Origin: Saprospiraceae bacterium
GTDB lineage: Bacteria; Bacteroidota; Bacteroidia; Chitinophagales; Saprospiraceae
DNA: 64,000 bases
Direction of reading: 5' to 3'
Assembly (NCBI GenBank): GCA_016719855.1
Contig: JADJYH010000040.1
Span: 1-64,000, forward strand
The notes under the pieces were generated by a model. The model saw only the letters and a list, made by a program, of their open reading frames with translations, was not told the DNA's origin and searched no databases. The first letter of the stretch is position 1; every line of letters starts with the position of its first letter. A program made the position numbers and the translations under genes. Of this stretch, positions 40,620 to 53,800 are shown in pieces.

Positions 40620-43600
40620 ATGCGAATACTACAACACAGAACCTTCCTTGCTACTATTGCCCTTGGTCTTTTTCTTTTTGTGGCAAATGCATCGGCATTA
40701 TCTTTTGCCGAGAAATCCATTATTCGACTTAAAGCAAGTGTGAACCTGAAGCTGAATTTGCTTGGCATTGAGCGTGGATTATTGGTTCTGCCTCCTTCTC
40801 CGCCCACCACGGTCTCTGTTCGGGTCAATGTTGGGAGCGATGATGCGGAGCAGAATCTGTCTACAGGAGCAGTAACTGTGAACAGCAACGACCTGGAACT
40901 GGTAGTGGACGTTTCGGCCAGCCAATTAATTGGGATGCGCTTCAATGGAATGGCAATACCGGCTGGAGCTATCATCACCAATGCATACATAGAGTTTGAA
41001 ACAGATGCGGTGTGGAGCAACGCCTGTAACCTCACCATCCAGCGTCAGGCTGCGGACAACCCTACGACATTTACCACGGCAGCAAACAATTTGTCCACTC
41101 GGACTAAAACCACTGCCTCAGTGGCCTGGTCGCCTGCCGCTTGGAACACCATTGACGAGAAGCAGCAGACGCCTGATTTGAAGGCTATCCTCCAAGAAAT
41201 CGTAAACAGGCCAGGCTGGGCGAGTGGCAACAGCATTGCCATGTTGATACAAGGAACCGGCACAAGGGAAGCGGAATCTTATGAAGGGGAAGCCACGGCT
41301 GCCCCGTTGTTGGTAATCCAATATGCATTGGTAGAAAGTTGCGGAAATGGTATTGATGACGATGCCGATGGTTTGATAGACGGTGCTGACCCCGATTGTG
41401 GATCATACTGCCCCACTGGGGGGCTATCACTTGAACGCTGGACAGGGATTGGAAGTGGCAATGCTGTCTCAGACCTGACTTCCAATTCCAATTACCCAAA
41501 TTATCCATCAGAAACTGGAGTGCTGACAAGTTTTGACGGGCCAGACAATTATGCCGACAATTATGGAACAAGGGTGAGGGGTTTTATTAGACCCTCACAA
41601 ACAGGTATCTATACATTCAATCTCACTTCTGATGACGGCAGTGAATTGTATCTTAGCACTGATGCCAGTTCAGTCAATAAAGTTTTGATTTCCTCAGTTT
41701 CCGGTTATACAGGAACAACAGAATATTCAAAATACGCTTCGCAGACTTCTTCCAATATCGCATTGGTTGCTGGGCAAAACTACTATGTGGAATTGTTGCA
41801 AAAAGAAGGAGGTGGAGCTGACCATTTCCAAGTTTATTGGAAGACACCTTCCAATGCTTCCTGGACGATAATTCCAGGAGGAAATTTGTGCCCCATAACA
41901 TGTTCAGAAAATTGCGGGAATGGGACAGACGATGACGGTGACGGTCTAATAGATGCAGCAGATAGGGACTGCAGCACTTTTTGTGCAACTGGGAACTTGT
42001 CATTGGAACGATGGCTAGGAATTGCAGGGACTAACGTTTCGAACTTGACCAGTAATGCGAACTACCCAAACTCCCCCTACGGAAACAAGCACCCTGACCA
42101 GTTTTGATGGCCCTGATAATTATGGCGACAACTACGGAACAAGGGTTCGGGGGTTTCTTAGTCCTACCCTGACGGGGAATTATTCCTTTAACCTTACAGG
42201 TGACGATGGATGTGAATTTTATCTTGGTACAAGTGCGGACCCAATTTCCAAAATGCAGATAGCTTCTGTGCCGGGATGGACCAATGTTACCGAATACACA
42301 AAATATGCAACTCAAACTTCTTCGGGGATTTACCTGGTAGCTGGACAAAAATACTACCTCGAATTGCTGCAAAAAGAAGAAGGAGGGGGCGACCATTTCC
42401 AAGTGTATTGGAAGACGCCATCGAGTTCGACCTGGACGATAATACCAGGAACCAATCTCAGACCATTATTTTGCACAGAAATATGCGACAATGGTTTTGA
42501 TGATGACGGCGACGGATTGACGGACTGTGCCGATTCTGACTGTACCACGGGCAGTTATGCTACCGCTGTTTACAGTCAAACAGGTGTTGTCAATCCAAAC
42601 AACGCCCTTGGTGCACCGAACGATGTAGCGGCGCAATTGTACGACACAAACGACCAGATGATACTGGATTTTGGAACCGCCAAACCATCAGGTTCAGTCT
42701 TCACCATTCGCTGGAGAAGGGATGCAGCCTCCTCTTCCAATCCAACCGTTTCAGTGGAGCGATCTTCTAATGGAACTACATTCACAGCCGTAACGGGTAG
42801 CCCGTTCACCTTTAGTACGACTAGTTTTTTCAATCAAAATGTCATCGTGAGCGCAAGTACCCGCTACTTGCGGTTTATCAATACCAATACCTACAACACG
42901 GATTTGGATGCAGTTACAGCCGTTGCCTGCGTCTTGGAAAACTGTACCAATGGTGTGGATGACAACGGGAATGGCTTGGTGGATTGTGCAGATAGCCAAT
43001 GCCCGCTTCCAACGGCGAGCGTTTCCGGTACAAATACCATTTGTGCTGGCGCAAATACCATATTGACAGCCAGTGGGGGTGGCACCTATTTGTGGAGCAC
43101 AGGAGCGACTACGGCAGCCATTACTGTCACGCCAGCCTCCACAACAACCTATACTGCAACTGTGACGAGTGCCACCAATGGCTGCACAGCAACTGCCACT
43201 CGGACCGTAACGGTGAACAGCAACCCGACAGCGAGCATTTCAGGCACCAATACGATTTGCGTTGGCGGCAGCACGACCCTGACGGCGAGCGGCGGCGACA
43301 CCTACGCATGGAGCACTGGGGCTACCACGGCTGCCATCAGCGTCACGCCTGCAACCACCACGACTTACACCGTGACCGTGACCAATGCCAGCGGCTGTAC
43401 GACGACTAGCAACCGGACGGTGACGGTCAATACATTGCCCACAGCCAGCGTTTCGGGAACCAATACGATTTGTGCTGGCGGCAGCACGACCCTGACGGCG
43501 AGCGGTGGCGGCACCTACGCATGGAGCACCGGGGCTACAACGGCTGCCATCAGCGTCACGCCTGCAACCACAACGACCTACACGGTGACCGTGACCAATG

Positions 43601-46600
43601 CCAGTGGCTGCACGGCCACATCAACCCGAACGGTCACGGTAAATTCTTTGCCAGTGGCCAGCGTCAGCGGCACGAACGCCATCTGTACGGGTGGCAGCAC
43701 GACATTAACTGCCAGCGGCGGCGGCACCTACTCGTGGAACATGGGATCAACGACGGCGGCCATCACGGTCAGCCCCGCATCAACTACGACCTACACCGTC
43801 ACGGTGACGAATGCCAGCGGCTGCACGGCCACTGCTACCCGAACGGTCACGGTAAATTCTTTGCCAGCGGCCAGCGTCAGCGGCACGAACGCCATCTGTA
43901 CGGGTGGCAGCACGACATTAACTGCCAGCGGCGGCGGCACCTACTCGTGGAACATGGGCTCAACGACGGCGGCCATCATGGTCAGTCCCGCATCAACTAC
44001 GACCTACATCGTCACGGTGACGAATGCCAGCGGCTGCACGGCCACTGCTACCCAAACTGTCACGGTAAATTCTTTGCCAACGGCCAGCATCAGCGGTACG
44101 AATACCATCTGTTCGGGTAGCAGCACAACCTTAACGGCCAGTGGTGGCGGCACTTACTCATGGAGTACTGGCGCAACAACGGCAGCCGTCACGGTCAGCC
44201 CTGCTTCAACAGCTACCTACACCGTGACGGTGACGAATGCCAGCGGCTGCACGGCCACTGCTACCCAAACTGTCACGGTTAACGCTTTGCCTTCGACTGG
44301 AATCAGTGGCACCAACATCATCTGTTCGGGCGGTAGCACGACACTGACAGCGGGTGGTGGGGGCACTTATTCTTGGAGCACAGGAGCAACTACGGCGGCC
44401 ATCACGGTCAGCCCGGCTTCCACCACTACTTATACCGTAACGGTGACGAACATCAATGGCTGTACTGCCGCTTTCAGTCGGACGGTAACAGTTAATTCTT
44501 ATCCGACGGCCAACATCAGCGGCACAAACACCATCTGCTCAGGTGGCAGCGCCACACTGACAGCGAGCGGTGGAGGCACCTACGCTTGGAGTACTGGCGA
44601 AACAACGGCGGCGATCACGGTCAATCCCATTATTACTACGACCTACACGGTGACAGTGACGAACACCGGTGGCTGCACGGCCACTGCTACCCGAACGGTG
44701 ACATTGACCACTTGCGCTGAAATATGCAACAATGGCATTGATGACGACAACGATGGCCAGGCGGATTGTGATGATTCACAATGTGGGCCGAACGCAAATG
44801 CTGGCTCGAATGTCAATATCTGCACTTCATCCAGCACACTCCTCACTGCTGCTGCATTCGGTGGTGTTGAACCTTACACTTTCAGTTGGAGCAATGGCCT
44901 TGGTGCTGGCACAAGCCACTTAGTAAACCCGGCCTCGACCACAACGTATTATGTCACCGTAACAAGTGCTTCTGGCTGCACCTCCGTTGATAACGTAGTA
45001 GTGACGGTCGTTCCTTGCCCCGAAGACTGCACCGATGGGATTGACAATGATAGTGACGGCTTGATTGATTGTGACGATCCCGATTGTCAGTTGATTGGTC
45101 GGCCCCAATTGGCCGATGACATTTTCGAAACTTGCCCCGGAGCCGTTTTCACGGAACAGCCCATTTTTAACGACAATAATTTACAAAACTCGCAGTACAG
45201 CATTTATCAGCAACCTGTGAAAGGCAACGTGTCCATCAATCAACAGGGTGTTTTCATTTATACACCTTCAATTTCGACTTGCGGCATTGACAGCTTCATG
45301 TACCAGGCTTGCAACGTCGCCTCCGGGTGCTGCGACCAGGCCAAAGTGATACTGATGATAGGCGATAACGAACCGCCTGAATTCAAAAACCTGCCTGCCG
45401 ACATCTCCATCAGCTGTGACGAGCCGGTTCCTAATGCTCCGTTGGTGTATGCAGTGGATGATTGCCCCGGTATTTTTCTTTCTTTCGAAGAATCCGACAC
45501 CTGGGAAAACACAGGTAGCTGCCAGAATTACGCCATCATAAGAACCTGGGAGGCGACTGACAATTGCGGCAACATCGCAACAGGTATTCAAACCATCACG
45601 GTTGAAGACCTCAGCGGGCCAGAGATTTTTAGGGTTTATACACTGTCAAACGGAAAGAAACTGCTGGCCGGCATCGTTCAAAATACAACGACCGTATGGC
45701 AGGATGTAAAATTCCCTATCAATTTCGACGCTCCCCCGCTCGTTTTCTCGCAGGTGGTGTCAACGAATGATGCTGCCCCCATCGTTGTTCGCCAGCGGAA
45801 TGTCAATCTGGAAGGTTTTGAAATGAAATTACAGGAGGAAGAAGACGCAGATGGCATTCATACTCCAGAAAGCGTAGCCTGGATGGCCGTGGAAGAGGGA
45901 GTGGTGGCGGATAACAGCCTCCTCGAAACCATGCTTTCAACTGGTGTATCGAACAGCTACAAGACTTTGAGCTTCGTGCAAAGTTTTGCACAAGCGCCAG
46001 TGTTCCTTGCCTGTGCGCAAACCACCCATGAAGACGACCCATTCGGCATCCGCCACAACAACCCCACGAACAGTTCGATTCAAGTGAAGTTGGAAGAAGA
46101 GCAATCCGCCAACGGCGAAACCACGCACACCGGCGAAGATGTGGCCTGGCTGGCTGTCAATGCCGGTGACATCGTGAACGAGAACGATGACTTTATTGCC
46201 GTTGCTGGCAAGATTTCACTTAGCGGAAACTGGCAAACCATCAACTTGGGCAGGTCTTTAACCAAGCCTGTGGTGCTGTTTGGCGGACAGCCAACGGGCA
46301 ACGACCCCGCCACCATCCGAGTCAGGAATGTGACCGGCAGCAGTTTTGAGGTGAGGATTGAGGAATGGGACTACCTGAACGGCAATTTTCCAAACAGAAC
46401 CGTCTCCTACCTCGTGGTGGAAGGAAGCGTGCCTGCCCGTGTGGAAAATCACTGTGCCATTAACCCCGTTGAGCTCCTCCCTGATTTGGACGTGTTTGCG
46501 GTCGATAACTGTGATGACTATTTGGCATTTGATTATTCTAAAGAAAGCCAGATAAGCTCCCAGGGTGAGTTGACAACCTACACTTGGTCGGCCTTGGACG

Positions 46601-47442
46601 ATTGTGGCAATGAAACTAAAATAACAAGTATAGATACCTGCCTGCTGGCTGCCGTAACATTGAAGACCGGCGTGTACGGTGCCTTCATCGGCAACAACAC
46701 TAACCCGCTAATGCGGGACAATCTGCGTACAAAGGGCCTCCTTCCGCTCACTGAACCCTACAGCAACCTGTCTGGCTTCTATCACAAGGGAGCGGGTGGT
46801 GGAGAGGAGACCACGCCCGAAATGCTGGCCGTGACTGGAGGTAATGCCATCGTAGATAGGGTTTTTATCGAAATTCGAGATGCACAAGAGCCGCTCATCG
46901 TGGTTGCCACGAGTTCTGCTTTGCTTCAGCGGGACGGCGACATTGTAACAGCCGAAGGCGACCCCGTCATCTTTTTCCAGGGTGTGCAGGAAGGGGCATA
47001 TTATGTCTCCATTCGCCATCGCAACCACCTGGGTTTGATGTTCGGTAACGCTGAATTCCTCACCCTTACCGACCCTCCACTCCTCGATTTCAAGTTGATA
47101 AATGAAATCGTGAACGGTGGTTCCACTGCTGGCAAAATACTGAACAACACTCGCTGCATGTGGTCGGGCGACCTCAACAGTGATAGTCGGGTTATTTACC
47201 AAGGGCCTCACAACGACGTGTTTACCCTGTTTTCCGAGGTGATGTCGGATTACAACAACGTGGGCAACCTTGCGAATTTCATTAAACAAGGCTACCTCAA
47301 TACTGACATAAACATGGATGGGTATGCAATTTATCAAGGGCCAAACAACGACCGTTCGATGTTATTGCTCAATACCGTGCTTTCTCATCCAGCAAATTAT
47401 TTGTTATTGGCCAATTTCATAGCTATGGAAGCAATACCTTGA
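40620..47442 (+). pseudogene. Giant surface protein, paralog A: two PA14 domains, eight Ig-like repeats, shared lectin-like C-terminal half; one frameshift
   Basis: About 2,274 residues after joining frames beside a C5 run near 42075. Order: signal peptide (FLATIALGLFLFVANASA); DNRLRE-like beta domain (40800-41320); two PA14 domains (41410-41890, 41990-42470; GPDNYGDNYGTRVRGF, YYLELLQKEEGGGDHFQVYW); a discoidin-like domain (42550-42925); eight 71-residue Ig-like repeats (43018-44720); and a TCPG-type cadherin-like domain (45100-45350). Then an HYR-like domain, three H-type-lectin-like repeats (45670-46440), an MRDNLR module (46660-46770), the beta domain with YYVSIRHRNHLG (46830-47060), and two DxNxD-IYQGP repeats (47165-47440) ending ANFIAMEAIP. 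Six NGxDDDxDGLxD calcium-like motifs punctuate it. PA14 and lectin-like parts suggest glycan binding. No type A or B sorting domain is seen. Confidence 0.8.
43018..44720 (+). repeat. Eight tandem 213-bp repeats (71 residues each)
   Basis: Equivalent codons of the (S/G)xSGTN motif start at about 43018, 43234, 43447, 43660, 43873, 44086, 44299 and 44512. The period is exactly 213 bases for all but the first step (216). Each unit encodes ICxGGSTTLTASGGGTYxWS, then TTAAITVxPASTTTYTVTV and GCTATATRTVTV, an Ig-like/PKD-like fold. Units 4 and 5 are nearly identical at DNA level. Confidence 0.9.
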
Positions 47443-47486
47443 TTTTATTGGTGAACGCAGGCTTTTACCTGCATCCACCAATAAAA
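47443..47486 (+). terminator. Terminator abutting the stop of paralog A
   Basis: TTTTATTGGTG (47443-47453) pairs with CACCAATAAAA (47476-47486), with an inner GCAGG/CCTGC stem (47457-47472). The outer arm starts on the base after the stop codon. Confidence 0.7.
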
Positions 47487-47870
47487 TTGGCATGAATTAT
47501 GCCTCCTTATTGAGTTCTTAATCCTCCTCCATTTTTTTTCTCCCTTTCTATAAGACATTTTTTTTTGAACAAACCACTTTTTCCAGACTGACCCAGTCCG
47601 GAAAGCCAGTCTTATTAATTGACAAAGAACAAACGACTGCAAAAATGAGAGCAGAACAAACACAAAGCACTTTTTGCCTTTCCTCGATTTTCCACTTCGA
47701 AAGAAAACTGGTTTGTGCTCCAAATCCCCAAGGATACCTGTACAGGTTTTCCTTGAGTTGTTATCGTTGTTTTGAACTGTTGGCTCCTTTGCTCAAAATT
47801 CAATCTCCCGTAACCAGGGCTTCGAGATACTAACGGGAATATTCGAAAAACACTAACAAACACTATTGAA
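47487..47870. other. 384-base spacer before paralog B
   Basis: No gene seen. It contains the 12-base perfect palindrome ACCTGTACAGGT at 47736-47747, a possible dimeric-regulator site but unsupported by a second copy. Confidence 0.35.
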
Positions 47871-50800
47871 ATGAATTTTTTACAAACAATCGAGAACGCT
47901 TTTGGGCAGATGCCTTGTGTAAAACAGAGGCATTGTAAAAGTATCCCGCTCCTGGACGCCCATGACTCAATCTGGAGTCATTTCGCCTTACCGCTACTGG
48001 CGATTGCCTTTCTTTCGGCATTTTTGATGCCTTCCTTCTCTTGGGCTGGGGACGACCACCGTGCATTTCCACCTGTTTTATTTGTCCCGGAAATTTGCAA
48101 CAACGGTATCGACGACGACGGCGACGGGCTGATTGACCTTGCTGACTCCGATTGTGCTCCCTGCTCCACCACAGTTTTTTTTACCGAAACCTTCGGAACA
48201 GGTGGGAGGACCACAACTTCTTACACGAACTTTTGCTATGAAGATGGAAGTGGAAATGACTGCCTTCAGTTCGCTCCTTCCACCGAAATCAATGACGGGG
48301 AATATGCCATTGCACAGGCTCCCAACCCTATCGGCGGCCACCCGACCTGGACCTATTCCGGCGACCACACGGGCGATGCTGGAGGCCGGATGATGGTGGT
48401 AAATGCCGACCTGACACCCGGTGAATTTTACAGAAGGACCATCACCGGCGTTTATCCCAATGCAGATGTTACCGTTGAGCTTTGGCTGAGGAATACGATC
48501 ATGCCGGGTTACGATTTGCTGAAGCCCAATGTGACATTCAAGCTGTTGAATAGCTCGAACGCGGTGCTGGGTTCCATCTCCACAGGTGATATTCCTGAAG
48601 ACAATACCTGGAAAAAATATTCTCTCAGCCTGAATCCCGGCAATTTAACTTCAGTAAAAATTGTCCTGGTCAATAACGGGCCTGGCGGGGAAGGCAATGA
48701 TTTGACATTGGACGATATAGTTGCCAAGCAAGTCTTGACACCACCAGCACCTACCTTAAGTGCCACTTGTGCCAATCCGACTGCCACGATTTCCGTCACG
48801 GCCCCCACCGGTGCTAATCTGCAATACAGTATCAATGGTACAACTTACCAATCAAGCACCTCGTTTGCCGGAGTATCCGCAGGCACTTACAATGTCACTG
48901 TCAAAAACGCAACTACCGGATGCTTCTCTCCAGCTACCGCCATCACGGTGTACAATGCACCAACCATCTCTGTTCAACCGGGGGGTGGTACAATTTGCTC
49001 AGGTAGCGCCTACAACCTTAGCGTGTTAGCAGCCAACGCTGCAACTTATCAGTGGCAAAGCAGCACGAACAACGTAACTTTCACCAATATTTCTGAGGCA
49101 ACATCAAGTAACTACAACACTGGCATCCTGACTTCAACGACCTACTATCAGGTGTTGCTCAACAATGGTACATGCAGCCTGACTTCCGGCAAGGCGACAG
49201 TGACGGTGCAGGTTTGTCCCGAAATCTGCGACAACGGCCTCGACGATGATAACGACGGCCTGACTGACTGTGCCGACCCCGATTGTACTACTACGGGAGG
49301 GTATGCCACGGCGGTGACATCGCAAACCGGCATCACCAACCCAAACAATGCGCTGGGCGCACCAAATAGCACTTTTGCCAAACTGTATGAAACTGGAGAC
49401 CGACTTGTCCTGGACTTCGGGGTCGCCATTCCTGCTGGCGGCAAGTACATCATTACCTGGCGCAGGAAATCAACCTACACCAACACGGTGGCAGCCAACA
49501 TGGTAGTCGAAGAATCAGCCAACAACTCCACTTTTACTCAAAACGCCGTCAAACCTTCCACGAGTTCAAAAACCACTTTCGTCACCACCACCATGACCAC
49601 TGGTGTGCCTACCCGGTACATCCGGTTGAAAACCAATGGTGGCACTGATGACGATTTTGTAATTGATGCAGTGACCCGAATTACTTGTCTGCTTGAAATT
49701 TGTAACAACGGCCTCGACGACGATGGCGACGGCCTGGCCGATTGTGCCGATTCCGATTGTGGTGGCGCTCCGTAGCCAATGCGGGCGGCAATGCAACAAT
49801 TTGTACGGGCGGCAGTTTTACCCTCAATGCCACCGCCTCCGGCGGGAAACAAGTCCGTACACTTTTGCTTGGAACAACAGCTTAGGCAATGGTGCCAGCA
49901 AAACTGTCACCCCTGGCACGACCACGACCTACATTGTAACTATCACAACGGCCACCGGATGCACCTCCACCGGGCAAGCAACGGTGACAGTGGTCGCCAA
50001 CCCTTCCATCACCACGCAACCAGTCAGCAAAAATATTTGTATCGGAACTTCACATACCCTGAGTGTGGCCACCACTGGCGGCACACCAAGCCTGACCTAC
50101 CAATGGCAATCCAGCCTGACCAATCTGGTATTCACCAATATTTCGGGCGCAACTTCAAGCACGTACACCACACCCGCACTACTTGTCAACACTTACTACC
50201 GCGTAGTAGTAAGCGCTTCCAGCAATGGATGCGTCAGTGTCACTTCCAGCACTGCCGCCGTCACTGTGCAAACTTGCATTGAAATCTGCAACAACGGCAC
50301 CGACGACGACCTCGATGGCCTGGTGGATTGCGCTGATAGCAATTGCGGGGGCATCCCTTTGCTCAACGCAGGCGCTGATGCAACGATATGTTCCGGTTCA
50401 AGTACCACTCTTTCCGCTTCGGCCACAGGAGGTACGGCACCACTGGTTTACACTTGGAGCAACAGCCTGGGAACCGGTGCCACCAAAACCGTAAGCCCCA
50501 CCTCTACCACGACCTACACGGTAACCGTCACTTCTTTGAGCGGTTGTTCAGCAACTGATCAGATGGCCGTGACGGTGAATCCCCGGCCCACTGCCAACGC
50601 CGGTGTGGATGTCACGATTTGCAATACCTTCAGCACTAACCTGACGGCCTCCGCTTCAGGTGCGTCTTCGCCTTACACTTACGCCTGGAGCAATGGATTG
50701 GGTAGTGGTGCCACCAAAACGGTAAGCCCTTCGTCCACCACCACGTACACCGTCACCGTCACCAGCAACAACGGTTGCAACAACACCGACCAGGTGGTGG

Positions 50801-53800
50801 TCACCGTGCAGAATTGCGTTGAGAATTGCGGCAATGGCATTGATGACGACGGCGACGGAAAAACGGACTGTGCGGACGCTGACTGCAAGCCCGTACCGGA
50901 TGCAGGAAGCGACGTTTCCATTTGTCCTGGTACAACTGCTTACTTGAACGTTGGGGTTTCCGGAGGCACTGGCCCCTTCACTTATGCCTGGAGCAATGGC
51001 CTAGGCAGTGGGGCAACCAAAACAGTCAGTCCAAGTGCTACCACCACCTACTCCGTCACGGTGACAGGAGCTTCTGGCTGCACTGGGGTTGATCAAGTGA
51101 AAGTGACGATTTTAAACTGCACTGAAAACTGCACCAATGGTGTTGACGACGACGGCGATGGGCTGGTAGATTGTGACGACCCGGACTGTGCGGGCGTGAC
51201 TGCCCCGGTTTTAGTCAACGACGAATACACGACCTGCCCAGGCATGACTTACACCAACCGGGTTTCTTACAACGATGGCAACCTGAACAATCCATTATTT
51301 AGTATCACATCCAACCCAGTGCACGGAAGCGTGACGATTGATTGGACCGGCAAATTTGTGTACGTCCCAAATTCGTTTGAATGTACGACGGACGTTTTCG
51401 CCTATCAAGTCTGCAACCAAAGTTCAGGCTGCTGCGACCAAGCGACGGTTACAATTATCCTTGGCGACAACACCCCGCCGCTGCTCACGAACGTACCGGC
51501 AGACCTCACGTTGAGTTGCGATGATGAAATTCCTTCTCCACCAATCGTGACGAGCTTTGACAATTGTCCGGGCCTGTTCATTGAGTTCGATGAAACCTCC
51601 AGCCAGAATTACGTGGGGGCTTGTGGTTCCTACACCATTACGAGGACGTGGACGGCCACAGATTTCTGTGGCAACGTGGCCACTGATAACCAGGTCATCA
51701 CCATTCTTGACCAGACGAAACCGGAAATCTTTCAGGTGTACACCCTGGAAAACGGGTCGAAACTCGCTGCCGGTGTCGCTCAACGGGTAACGCATGACTG
51801 GAAATACATCCGTTTTCCCATTACTTTCAAATCCACGCCGGTCGTGCTGGCACAGGTGGCCACGAACAGCGACGGGGCAGCGATCACTGCCTACCTTCGC
51901 AATGTTTCAATGCAGGGCTTTGAAGTCAGGGTAAAAGAAGAAGAACTGGCCGACGGCCAGCATGGCATTGAAAATGTAGCGTGGATTGCCGTTGACCCCG
52001 GCACCGGCACCGGCGACCTGAAGTGGGAAGCCTCGACATTTGCCAACGTCAGCCATCAGTTGGATACCATAAATTTTGCACTGGACTACACCGAAGCGCC
52101 AATATTTCTGTCGTCTATGATGACAACGAGGCAAACAGACCCGGCCACGCTGCGGCACAATGCGCTGACCGTCCAATCGGTCGAAATATTTGCGCAGGAA
52201 GAAGCGTCTGTCGATGTGGAGGTGGACAGGTTGAACGAAACCGTTGGATTCATGGCCATCGAACCGAACATGGAACTGGTGGACGAGCTGGGCGAGGTTT
52301 TCGGTGAAACCGGAAAACTGAAACTCACAAACGCCTGGGCGACCGTCAACCTCACCCGAAACTACACAAAACCCGTCGTCATCGTGGGCAGCCTGACCAA
52401 TCAGGACGGCCAACCTGTGACCGTTCGGGTACGAAATATTGCGAACAATAAATTTCAAGCCCGGCTCCAGGAATGGGACTACCTCGACGGGAACCACGAT
52501 GCAGAAAATGTATCCTGGATGGTTGTCGAAGGAAGCATCCCTGGCGACGCAGGCTACTACTGCTCAGGGCAGGCCGTGAATTTGAAGCCCAATATCAACA
52601 TTTTTGTGGTGGACAACTGCGACGACCTCGTGTCGTTCGGCTTCACCGAAAGCAGCAGCCAGGGAATTACCGGCCTGACGACCACCCGAACCTGGACCGG
52701 CATTGATGACTGTGGGAACACCACTTTGGTCAGCCGTTACGATACGTGCGTGGTGGCCGCAGTTCAGTTGAAGGCTATGCTCTACGGCGCAATTTTCGGC
52801 AACGGTGGCAGCAGCACAATGCGGGACAACCTCCGCGAACAGGATTTCATGCCGCTCGAAGAACCATACTCCGCACTGCCGGGATTCCCCAATATTGACT
52901 ACGAAATCATTGACCCGAATGAAGATTTGGGCAATGGCAACCCCACGGAGGAGATGGTCACAGTTTGTCACAAATACGGTACATCTGGGGAAGCTACCCT
53001 TTCTGTTCCGCTTTCGGAAGTGGCATACTACCTCTCCATTGGCGACTATGTGGGAGATTGCGCAAGCAATAGCACTGGCATGGTTACTATCTGCCACAAG
53101 CCTGGTACGTCTGAGCAAATGACACTTAACGTTTCACTATTGGCTTTGCTTTCCCACCTGGCACATGGCGATGTGATAGGTGCTTGTTCTGGTAGCGGCA
53201 ACGACTTGAGCAATGGGGCAGCCAATGCGCAGTACCAAACCATCGCTGATGGTAACTGGACGGATGCGGCTACCTGGCAGGGTGGGCTTATACCTCCTAC
53301 CAGCAACATCAATAATAAGACCATCAGCATCAAGCACAATGTGACCGTTCAGAATGATGATATTAAACTGAAAGACAACTCGAAGTTGTATGTGACTGGC
53401 GGAAGCCTTACCTTAAATGACAAGGACTTTGAGATTGAAAAAAGCGAGGCTTATTTCGAGCGGTCGGTGTTGGATATGTCTGCTGCCAAGACTGTCAAAC
53501 TAAAGAAAAATGAGAGTGTGCTCCGTTTCAAGGATTGCACAGTAACAATAGGTCAGAATCTTCTAGTTGATGAAGGGAAACTCAAAATGGAAAACGTAAA
53601 CCTGACCGTTGGTGATGACTTCAAACTCAAAAAAGGGATAGATTCACTCATCAATGTCTGTGGAACGATTGGAAAAGATTTTGATATTGATAGCGATGCC
53701 ACGCTGTTTATTCAAAATTCAAGCATCCGGATGCCCCAAGGTAAATTCAGAAACAAAGGTCTAGTGGCTGGCTCCGATATTACCTTTTTGGTGGAGAATA

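Noticed and set aside
43018..44720. Regularly spaced repeats that could suggest a CRISPR array
   Set aside because: The 213-base period is a multiple of three, lies within one open reading frame and encodes tandem Ig-like domains; there are no short repeat/unique spacer pairs or cas genes.
47736..47747. ACCTGTACAGGT palindrome as an operator
   Set aside because: Only one copy seen and no adjacent regulator or promoter; noted in the spacer entry but not called as a site.
49765..49860. Programmed ribosomal frameshift in paralog B
   Set aside because: Two changes close together without a slippery heptamer plus pseudoknot; indel errors or mutation are simpler.
41338..51180. NGxDDDxDG motifs as copper-binding MopE sites
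   Set aside because: They lack the Trp/kynurenine and His features of MopE; the acidic spacing fits calcium-type loops better.
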